DNA of 5,740 bases, from contig JAIOTR010000389.1 in the NCBI GenBank assembly GCA_021106665.1, positions 1 to 5,740 of the forward strand, given 5' to 3'. A program made the position numbers and the translations under genes. Below the pieces are notes generated by a model. That model did no database searches and was not told the DNA's origin. It worked only from the letters and a program-made list of their open reading frames with translations. This DNA comes from Bacteroidales bacterium. GTDB taxonomy: Bacteria; Bacteroidota; Bacteroidia; Bacteroidales; JAADJA01. Below, one piece after another: positions 1 to 5,740 of this stretch. Positions within the stretch are counted from its first letter, which is position 1; each line of letters starts with the position of its first letter.

Positions 1-457
1 GTAGATGCATTTAAAGAATTGTGCCAAACAAATTTAATGACCTTATAACGCTGTTTTTCAATGAATTATTAAGCGAATACAATATTGGAAAATTATCCGA
101 ATCCGTAATTCTTTAATGAATTTCGTAGAAACAGAACGTAATAAATTTGGTTGTTAAATAGAGATCTGAAAAAGAAACAAGAAACTGTCAAATATCAAGG
201 AAGATGTAAACATCACAAAGATTAATAACACTATAATGAGTATTTCTATGCAACTATTGACATATTTACATAGTAAATTATTAATTTTCAAATTAAGTAT
301 ATTAATACAGAATTAATTTTTTATTTTTGCGAGTTATAAATTAATCAAACCTTTTAAAGATTGTTGCGTAAAAAATTAATCAAATTTTATTGTAACTATT
401 GATATCAGTAATTCAATACTATGCACGAGTTATCAATCAACAGAATAATTTAATTAT
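1..457. other. Gene-free AT-rich upstream region
   Basis: No reading frame of convincing length or composition lies here on either strand. The first 116 bases have a faint coding look: frame 1 opens from the window edge and stops at 46-48, and an overlapping frame beginning with GTG at 21 runs to a TAA at 114-116 (31 codons, rich in Leu, Asn and Glu). This could be the decayed or frameshifted tail of an upstream gene, but it is too short to identify. The rest is AT-rich and densely stopped. Positions 330-441 contain short direct repeats (annotated separately) and presumably include the leader and promoter of the O-acyltransferase gene. No tRNA, IS end or CRISPR-like array is visible. Confidence 0.6.
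330..441. repeat. Cluster of short direct repeats upstream of the O-acyltransferase gene
   Basis: The 12-mer AAATTAATCAAA occurs exactly at 338-349 and again at 373-384, 35 bp apart. The 8-mer CGAGTTAT occurs at 330-337 and 426-433, each time followed shortly by AATCAA (343-348 and 435-440). The repeats lie 17 to 128 bases before the start codon at 458, where operator sites would be expected. In DNA this rich in A and T, short repeats also arise by chance, so a regulatory role is only a possibility. Confidence 0.3.
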
Positions 458-1891
458 ATGTTATTTAATTCAATAGAATTTATCATATTTCTACCCATTG
501 TATTTTTTATATACTGGTTTGTATTAAATAAAAAAATAGTATATCAAAATATTTTCTTACTGATTGCCAGTTACTTTTTTTACGGATGGTGGGATTGGCG
601 CTTTTTATTCCTGATCGTAATAAGTTCATTTGTTGATTATTTTGTCGCACAAAAAATCCCATTTGCTAAAACTACAAAAAATAAAAAACTATTATTGTTA
701 ATCAGCATACTTGTAAACCTGGGTATGCTTGGGTTTTTTAAATATTATAACTTTTTTGTTGATTCGTTCATAGATTCATTTGCGGCTCTAGGTTTTAATC
801 TACAAGCAAGAACACTAAATGTAATTTTGCCGGTTGGTATTAGCTTTTATACATTCCAAACATTAAGTTATACTATAGATATATATAGAGGAAAGCTTGA
901 ACCAACAAAAAATATAGTTGCTTTTTTCTCTTATGTAGCATTTTTTCCACAACTGGTAGCTGGTCCTATCGAAAGAGCTATAAATCTTCTCCCTCAGTTT
1001 ACAAAGCAAAGAAAATTTGATTTAGAGCAAGCCAAAGAGGGGATGAGACAAATATTGGGAGGACTAATTAAGAAAGTTATTATTGCAGATTATTGTGCGG
1101 TTCAGGTAGATGAGATTTTTGCAAACTATGGAAGTCAATCTGGCAGTGTTTTATTACTGGGGTTAGTATATTTTGCTTTCCAGGTTTATGGCGACTTTGC
1201 AGGTTATTCTGATATTGCTATTGGTACTGCCAAATTATTTGGATTTTCATTAATGCGAAATTTTGCCTATCCTTTCTTCTCAAGGGATATCGGAGAATTC
1301 TGGAGACGATGGCATATTTCACTTTCAACATGGTTCAGGGATTATCTTTACTTTCCTTTGGGCGGCAGCAGAAGTGACACATACATGGTATTAAGAAATA
1401 TTGTGATCATTTTCACGGTCAGTGGATTATGGCATGGTGCTGACTGGACATGTATCGCGTGGGGATTTATGAATGGGATTTACTTCATACCTCTTTACCT
1501 ATTAAAAATGAACAGGCAAAATTTGGATACCGTCGCTGAAAACAGAATTCTACCAAATCCTAAGGAGATTTTACAAATGTCGTTTACATTTTTTATGTTC
1601 ATTTTATCCCTATCGGTTTTCAGGTCATTAACCGTAGCTGATGCATTTGAATATAACAAAATTATGTTTTCTAAATCTTTATTTTCAATACCTGATATCG
1701 AGCACATTAAATTAATGCCTGTTATTATTCTCTTCGTTTTGTTCGAGTGGTTTAGCAGAAGAAAACAACATGTGATGGAAATTGGAAATTTACCTAAGGT
1801 GATTAGATGGTCGATATATATGATAGTAGGTTTTATAATATTATTGGCATTTGACCGAGATCCTAATGCATTCTTTTATTTTCAGTTTTAA
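458..1891 (+). CDS. Membrane-bound O-acyltransferase (MBOAT family, AlgI/PatA-like)
   Basis: A 477-residue polytopic membrane protein of the usual length for AlgI-type MBOATs. These enzymes pass an acyl group, normally acetyl, from a cytoplasmic donor through the membrane towards an extracytoplasmic glycan. Visible hallmarks: the N-terminus MLFNSIEFIIFLPIVFFIYW typical of bacterial members, VGISFYTFQTLSYTIDIYRG around 126-145, FPQLVAGPIER at 163-173, FWRRWHISLSTWFRDYLYFPLGG at 281-303 with His286, and SGLWHGADW at 322-330 with the expected catalytic His326. The protein ends in FYFQF, as many relatives do. ATG at 458 fits the family N-terminus; an AT-rich leader without a clear Shine-Dalgarno sequence precedes it. 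The gene is intact and is followed after 2 bp by an SGNH-like partner gene, so the pair is probably co-transcribed. The acceptor glycan cannot be read from the sequence. Confidence 0.95.
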   Translation: MLFNSIEFIIFLPIVFFIYWFVLNKKIVYQNIFLLIASYFFYGWWDWRFLFLIVISSFVDYFVAQKIPFAKTTKNKKLLLLISILVNLGMLGFFKYYNFFVDSFIDSFAALGFNLQARTLNVILPVGISFYTFQTLSYTIDIYRGKLEPTKNIVAFFSYVAFFPQLVAGPIERAINLLPQFTKQRKFDLEQAKEGMRQILGGLIKKVIIADYCAVQVDEIFANYGSQSGSVLLLGLVYFAFQVYGDFAGYSDIAIGTAKLFGFSLMRNFAYPFFSRDIGEFWRRWHISLSTWFRDYLYFPLGGSRSDTYMVLRNIVIIFTVSGLWHGADWTCIAWGFMNGIYFIPLYLLKMNRQNLDTVAENRILPNPKEILQMSFTFFMFILSLSVFRSLTVADAFEYNKIMFSKSLFSIPDIEHIKLMPVIILFVLFEWFSRRKQHVMEIGNLPKVIRWSIYMIVGFIILLAFDRDPNAFFYFQF

Positions 1892-1893
1892 CT

Positions 1894-2886
1894 ATGAAAA
1901 AATACATATATAATACCTTATTGTACATTTTTCTTTTAGGAATAATAGCTATTCTCTATATTATATTGATATTTTTCAGACCTGACCTTGTTGATTCATT
2001 TTATTACAGATTCACTACTGATAAAGCAAACTCTCTTATTCTTGGCGGTTCGCGATCAGCTCAGGGAATAAAACCTGATGTAATAAACAAAATGGTTGAT
2101 TTAGATGGGAATAAAATAATCAATCATTCATTCGCTTTAGGCCCAAGCAGCTTCGGCCCTAATTATTACAGGGAAGTAACAAAAAAACTTAGTAAAGAAT
2201 CCACTAGCGGGCTTTTTATCATTTCTGTTGGTCCATGGACACTTGCAACAGGAATGACAAATATCGAAGATGACTCAACTAAATTTTTTGAAGTGGAAGA
2301 AAAGCTTTTTGTCGGTAATTTAAAATCTTCAAGTACCAATCCAAATTTTGATTATTTATTCAATTACTGGAATAACAAATTTTCACCATTTGAAAATATT
2401 TTTAAATCTATTATTAATTATGAAGGATTGATTAGATTACACGAAGACGGATGGCTTGAAATAAGTATAGATATGGATACCATAATTAACAATGCCAGAA
2501 TCAAAAGAAGCGAGGAAGAATACAAAACAAAACAAGTTAAACTTTCAAATACCAGACTCTATTTTCTGGATAAGATTGCAGGTTATTTAAATAATTACGG
2601 CAATGTAATTTTGGTTAGAATGCCCGTTACATCGCAAATGAAAAAAATTGAGAATAGCAGATTCCCTGAGTTCGATGAATTAATACAAAAAATAGCAGAC
2701 AAATACAATATTCAATATTTTAATTTTATTAAAGAATCAGGCAAGTTTTTGACAACTGACATACACCATCTGTATAAAGATGATTCAGAACGATTTACCA
2801 TTATGTTATGTGATTCGCTTAATAAGTCCTTAAATTCAATAAAACCTGAATTTGAAATTGGATATAGAACAAAAGTGGCAAAATAG
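1894..2886 (+). CDS. Membrane-anchored SGNH-hydrolase-like protein, partner of the O-acyltransferase
   Basis: A 330-residue protein with one hydrophobic N-terminal segment (about residues 5-28), so it is probably an inner-membrane-anchored protein with its body outside the cytoplasm. LILGGSRSAQGI at 48-58 follows a beta-strand and resembles SGNH block I, with Ser53 as candidate nucleophile. GPSSFGPNYY at 83-92 and VRMPV at 241-245 sit where later blocks would be. DIHH at 289-292 matches the C-terminal Asp-x-x-His pair (Asp289, His292). The start is 2 bp after the stop of the MBOAT gene, suggesting translational coupling. In known two-protein systems (AlgJ/AlgX, PatB, DltD) such a partner finishes transfer of the acyl group to the glycan or polymer. 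That role is inferred here from neighbourhood and motifs; overall similarity to named families is too weak to choose one. A non-catalytic accessory role is possible. Confidence 0.75.
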   Translation: MKKYIYNTLLYIFLLGIIAILYIILIFFRPDLVDSFYYRFTTDKANSLILGGSRSAQGIKPDVINKMVDLDGNKIINHSFALGPSSFGPNYYREVTKKLSKESTSGLFIISVGPWTLATGMTNIEDDSTKFFEVEEKLFVGNLKSSSTNPNFDYLFNYWNNKFSPFENIFKSIINYEGLIRLHEDGWLEISIDMDTIINNARIKRSEEEYKTKQVKLSNTRLYFLDKIAGYLNNYGNVILVRMPVTSQMKKIENSRFPEFDELIQKIADKYNIQYFNFIKESGKFLTTDIHHLYKDDSERFTIMLCDSLNKSLNSIKPEFEIGYRTKVAK

Positions 2887-2892
2887 CTTAAC

Positions 2893-2920
2893 TGCTTTTG
2901 ACAATCCATTTTAAAAAGCA
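2893..2920 (+). other. Weak inverted repeat after the acyltransferase pair
   Basis: TGCTTTT at 2893-2899 pairs with AAAAGCA at 2914-2920 around a 14-base loop, 7 bases after the stop codon of the SGNH-like gene. The flanking ACT and AGT could extend the stem past a bulged A. The stem has few G-C pairs and no T-run follows it, so it is not a standard intrinsic terminator. It may stabilise the mRNA 3' end or be chance. Confidence 0.25.
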
Positions 2921-3045
2921 AGTGACTAAATCATTACCATTTCAAACTTCTCCCACATATTTATGATATATCCCGGAAACATGTGTTGTTAAATTTCGTA
3001 TTCGTATGAAAACTAAATATTTTATGGAATTAATTGCAATTCAAT

Positions 3046-3053
3046 TATATTTG
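3046..3053 (+). promoter_or_regulatory. Candidate Bacteroidota-type -7 promoter element (TATATTTG)
   Basis: TATATTTG matches the Bacteroidota -7 consensus TAnnTTTG exactly. It lies 25 bases before the ATG at 3079, which would give a short leader of roughly 15-20 bases. No clear TTG -33 element is seen at the expected distance, and chance matches are common in AT-rich DNA. If real, it separates the asparagine-synthetase-like gene from the acyltransferase operon and rules out the upstream TTG start at 3034. Confidence 0.3.
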
Positions 3054-3078
3054 CTCTGATATCAAAACTATTCGTTAT

Positions 3079-4548
3079 ATGGAAAATTTGTTATACCGGA
3101 GGCAATTCGTATTAAGCCCCAATGAAATTAGTGACCGTCCGGGATGGACTAAATATGTTATTTCGGATAAATACAACTTATATGCACATCCTGATTTAGT
3201 TCAAACTGAATACTCAGAAGGAAATAAGAGAATTATTCTGCTTGGCGACATGTACGACCCAATAAACAAAAGTTATAATAATCATGACATTATAAGCAGG
3301 GTACTAAAGAATAAAAGTTTGAACGATATTATTGAATCTACTTTTCAGTATGCCGGCAGGTTTGCAATAATTGTTACAATAGATTCTTCAGTTTATATTT
3401 TTAATGATGCCAGCGCTTCCAGAAAAGTTTTTTATACCACGGAAACCGGATCTATCTGGTGTGCATCTCAGCCTCATGTGTTGGCAGAATATTGCAATAT
3501 TCCGAAAACTAAAAATGAAAAAGCATTACAATTCTATAAGTCCGACAAATTTTTTAGTCATGATAAGGTCAACATAATCAATAACACTATTTTCGATTCA
3601 ATAAAACAATTGTTACCGAATCACTATCTTGATGTTCAAAATAAAAAACATATAAGATTCTGGCCAACGAAAAAAAATAAAATGGTTTCACTGAATGAAG
3701 GTGTTGAAGAGGGAACCAAAATCCTATCAGGGATCATTACCAGTGCAAATGAACGGAATGAACTGATGATGGCAGTTACCGCGGGTAATGATACCAGGTT
3801 ATTGCTGGCAGCAAGCAAAGCAGTGAGCGATAATATCTTTTATTACATCAACAAAATTCCTCGCTATGATGAAAAACACCAGGATATGGTTATACCTCAA
3901 AGGTTATGTGATAAAATAGGTGTTAAATTTAATATCCTCGAATTTTCAAAAGAGGTTAATGATGAGGAATTCAAAAAGATATATTTCCAAAACAATATAT
4001 TTGCGCATGAAAGGAATTTACCATTGATATATAATGTATATCATAAAAGATTCCCGAATAAAATAAACATGCCGGGCCGCTTCAGCGATATTGCCAGAAA
4101 TTTCTTTAATACCTACAGAAAAAATATCACCCCTGAATTGCTCGCAACATTCTGGGATTACACAGGAATAGAGTACGTTGTAGAAGAGTATAGAAAATGG
4201 CTATCAACTGCCGGCGACCTTGCTAAGAAATATAATTATAACATCCTTGAACTATTTAATTGGGAAGAAAGAAATGGGAATCTATACACAGCTTTCCAGG
4301 TTGATAAAGATATTGCACAAGAAGAATTTACGCCCTATAACTGTCGCAGGCTCATGGAGGTTTTTCTATCAGTACCTAACAAATACCGGGATATTCACAC
4401 AAACGTTTATTTCAGAGCCATGATGAAACATTTATGGCCTGAATTAGTGACAATACCATTTAATCCTAATTTAGAAAAATACACGAGTTATTACCTGAAA
4501 AAAATTGGTTTATATTGGACCATAAGAAGGTTTACAAGGGGTTGGTAG
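3079..4548 (+). CDS. Asparagine-synthetase-like protein with degenerate active sites, copy 1
   Basis: A 489-residue protein with the two-domain layout of class-II asparagine synthetases. Residues 1 to about 190 resemble the glutaminase (Ntn) domain: AHPDL 36-40, ILLGDMYDP 53-61, YAGRFAII 91-98, FNDASASRKVFY 108-119, WCASQPHVLA 127-136. Residues about 205-489 form the ATP-dependent synthetase-like domain, with TAGNDTR at 234-240 in place of the pyrophosphatase loop SGGxDS, PGRFSDIARNFF at 332-343, and EERNG followed by PYNCRRLMEVFLSVP at 396-433. There is no Cys at position 2, so glutamine hydrolysis is not expected. ATG at 3079 was chosen because the neighbouring copy begins at the same place with the same ten residues; the frame stays open upstream to a TTG at 3034, but that part has no counterpart. 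There is no signal peptide, so it is probably cytoplasmic. The substrate is unknown; amide formation on a glycan precursor is a guess from context. Confidence 0.85.
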   Translation: MENLLYRRQFVLSPNEISDRPGWTKYVISDKYNLYAHPDLVQTEYSEGNKRIILLGDMYDPINKSYNNHDIISRVLKNKSLNDIIESTFQYAGRFAIIVTIDSSVYIFNDASASRKVFYTTETGSIWCASQPHVLAEYCNIPKTKNEKALQFYKSDKFFSHDKVNIINNTIFDSIKQLLPNHYLDVQNKKHIRFWPTKKNKMVSLNEGVEEGTKILSGIITSANERNELMMAVTAGNDTRLLLAASKAVSDNIFYYINKIPRYDEKHQDMVIPQRLCDKIGVKFNILEFSKEVNDEEFKKIYFQNNIFAHERNLPLIYNVYHKRFPNKINMPGRFSDIARNFFNTYRKNITPELLATFWDYTGIEYVVEEYRKWLSTAGDLAKKYNYNILELFNWEERNGNLYTAFQVDKDIAQEEFTPYNCRRLMEVFLSVPNKYRDIHTNVYFRAMMKHLWPELVTIPFNPNLEKYTSYYLKKIGLYWTIRRFTRGW

Positions 4549-4679
4549 TGTATTTATTTTTTTCAGGTACAGTTTACTAAATTACAAGTGTTATTATATT
4601 AAACTATCATTGCTAATAATTTTTACAAAACTTCTGTAATAAACATAAATATCGATATATACTTTTTAAAATAAAAATA
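4549..4679. other. Spacer between the two asparagine-synthetase-like genes
   Basis: This is AT-rich DNA with no gene, clear hairpin terminator or Shine-Dalgarno site. A near match to a Bacteroidota -7 element (TACTTTTT, last base off) lies at 4660-4667, rather close to the start codon. The sequence just before the second copy does not resemble that before the first, so the recognisable duplication begins at the start codon. Confidence 0.5.
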
Positions 4680-5740
4680 ATGGAAAATTTATTATATAGA
4701 AGGCAATTCATACTTTGCCCAAAAGAAATTAGTGACTTTTCTAATTGGAATAAATATTATCTATCAGATAAGTACATTTTATATGCTCATCCTGATTTGG
4801 TGCAATTAGAATACACTGAAAAAAATAAAAGCATTGTTTTGCTGGGAGATTTATATGATCCTGTGAACCCTGATTTTAATAATCAGGATATTTTCGAAAG
4901 ACTGATAAAATATGATGACCTTAATGAACTGATTGAAGCTTCAGGTCAATATGCTGGCAGGTTTATAATTTTTTTCGTTCAAGACTCTTCAATAAATCTT
5001 TTTCATGATGCCAGCGCTGCTAAAAAGATATATTATACAACCGATACAGCATCAATGTGGTGTGCTTCTCAACCACATGTTCTGGCAAAATATTGCAATA
5101 TCAAAGAAACTGATAATAAACTATACCATGACTTTATTAAATCCGACAAGTTTAAAAGCCACGACCAGGTTTTCATCATGGATAATACCCCGTTTGATTC
5201 TGTTAAACAACTGTTACCAAATCATTACATTGATATTCAAAATAAAAAATCCGTAAGATTTTGGCCAACTAAAGCAAATAAACCCATTTCTCTTAATGAA
5301 GGAATTGAAGAAGGATCCAAAATGCTTTCCGGAATATATAAAAGCGCCAATAACCGATACGAATTAATGATGGCAGTGACTGCTGGCAATGATACAAGAT
5401 TGTTACTAGCAGCAAGCAGGAGTGTTAGTGAAAACATTTTCTACTATACCAATTATCACCCTCGATTAACTGATGATCATCAGGATATTGTAGTGCCTTC
5501 CAGATTATTGAAAAAGGTTGGTTTGGAATTCCATGTACAAAAGTATTCATTGGAGGTTGATGAAGATTTTAAACAAATCTATTATCAAAACACCCTAAAT
5601 CCATCAGAAGTGCATTTACCGATAATCTATAATTATCACAAGAACTTTCCTGATAAAATAAACTTGCCGGGAACTTTTAGTGATATAGCAAGAAGTTTTT
5701 TCAATACTTATAGAAAAAATATCACTCCTGAACTAATGGC
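4680..5740 (+). CDS. Asparagine-synthetase-like protein with degenerate active sites, copy 2 (3' end outside window)
   Basis: An open frame from ATG at 4680 runs without a stop to the window end: 353 full codons plus two bases, about 72% of the length of copy 1. It aligns with copy 1 from the first residue without a gap to about residue 290, then with two single-residue deletions. By hand count 160 of the first 240 positions are identical, including the whole block ELMMAVTAGNDTRLLLAAS at 228-246. Like copy 1 it begins MENLLYRRQF, lacks the catalytic Cys2 of glutaminase domains, carries the altered loop TAGNDTR at 234-240 (bases 5379-5399), and keeps HPDL, GDLYDP, YAGRF and WCASQPHVLA. It is thus a tandem paralogue, apparently intact as far as seen. 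Many differences are conservative (Ile/Val, Lys/Arg, Asp/Glu), which suggests both copies are maintained by selection. Its specific substrate is unknown. Confidence 0.88.
   Translation, partial: MENLLYRRQFILCPKEISDFSNWNKYYLSDKYILYAHPDLVQLEYTEKNKSIVLLGDLYDPVNPDFNNQDIFERLIKYDDLNELIEASGQYAGRFIIFFVQDSSINLFHDASAAKKIYYTTDTASMWCASQPHVLAKYCNIKETDNKLYHDFIKSDKFKSHDQVFIMDNTPFDSVKQLLPNHYIDIQNKKSVRFWPTKANKPISLNEGIEEGSKMLSGIYKSANNRYELMMAVTAGNDTRLLLAASRSVSENIFYYTNYHPRLTDDHQDIVVPSRLLKKVGLEFHVQKYSLEVDEDFKQIYYQNTLNPSEVHLPIIYNYHKNFPDKINLPGTFSDIARSFFNTYRKNITPELM

Noticed and set aside
257..262. TTGACA as a sigma70 -35 box
   Set aside because: No convincing TATAAT lies at 16-18 bp, and the host probably uses Bacteroidota-type promoters. 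In this AT-rich stretch the match has little weight.
322..329. TATTTTTG as a Bacteroidota -7 element for the acyltransferase operon
   Set aside because: It matches TAnnTTTG, but no TTG is seen at the -33 distance, and one such match is about what chance would give in a 457-base AT-rich stretch.
3034..3078. N-terminal extension of the first asparagine-synthetase-like gene from a TTG codon
   Set aside because: The second copy starts exactly at the residue corresponding to ATG 3079, the 15 extra residues have no counterpart, and a promoter-like TATATTTG lies inside the extension.
3636..3818. Minus-strand open frame of 60 codons, similar to another minus-strand frame at 5237-5437
   Set aside because: Their similarity is a mirror of the conserved ELMMAVTAGNDTRLLLAAS coding block on the + strand. 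Both lie wholly inside well-supported genes and are antisense shadows.
4220..4423. Plus-strand open frame of 67 codons
   Set aside because: It is an alternative frame inside the C-terminal domain of copy 1, where the real frame carries conserved family motifs.
5005..5256. Plus-strand open frame of 83 codons
   Set aside because: It overlaps the second asparagine-synthetase-like gene in another frame, and the in-frame protein there aligns with copy 1 throughout.
3079..5740. Lasso-peptide biosynthetic cluster (synthetase-like cyclase)
   Set aside because: No small precursor frame, leader-binding domain, transglutaminase-like protease or exporter is visible in the window. Only the general asparagine-synthetase fold is shared.

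Overview
The window is AT-rich bacterial DNA with all genes on the + strand. Gene content and style suggest Bacteroidota: an AlgI-type MBOAT protein with the characteristic N-terminus and FYFQF end, start sites without clear Shine-Dalgarno sequences, and short motifs resembling the TAnnTTTG promoter element. This assignment is an inference; there is no rRNA or marker gene to settle it.

Layout. Positions 1-457 hold no convincing gene, only AT-rich DNA with some short direct repeats and a possible gene-tail remnant. Positions 458-1891 encode an intact membrane-bound O-acyltransferase. Two bases later, 1894-2886 encode a membrane-anchored SGNH-hydrolase-like protein, so the two form a tight operon-like pair of the kind known from AlgI/AlgJ-AlgX, PatA/PatB and DltB/DltD systems. 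After a 192-bp gap, 3079-4548 encodes a 489-residue asparagine-synthetase-like protein. After a further 131 bp, a second copy of that gene starts at 4680 and runs off the end of the window. The two copies are about two-thirds identical over the first 240 residues by hand count.

How they may work together. The first pair most likely moves acyl (probably acetyl) groups across the membrane onto a surface or secreted glycan. The two asparagine-synthetase-like proteins lack the N-terminal catalytic cysteine needed for glutaminase activity and carry a changed ATP-binding loop (TAGNDTR instead of SGGxDS). They are therefore unlikely to be ordinary asparagine synthetases. An ATP-dependent amide-forming or carboxylate-activating step on a glycan or other cell-surface building block would fit the neighbourhood, but this is a hypothesis. 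The tandem pair of atypical synthetase-like proteins is the most interesting part of the window.
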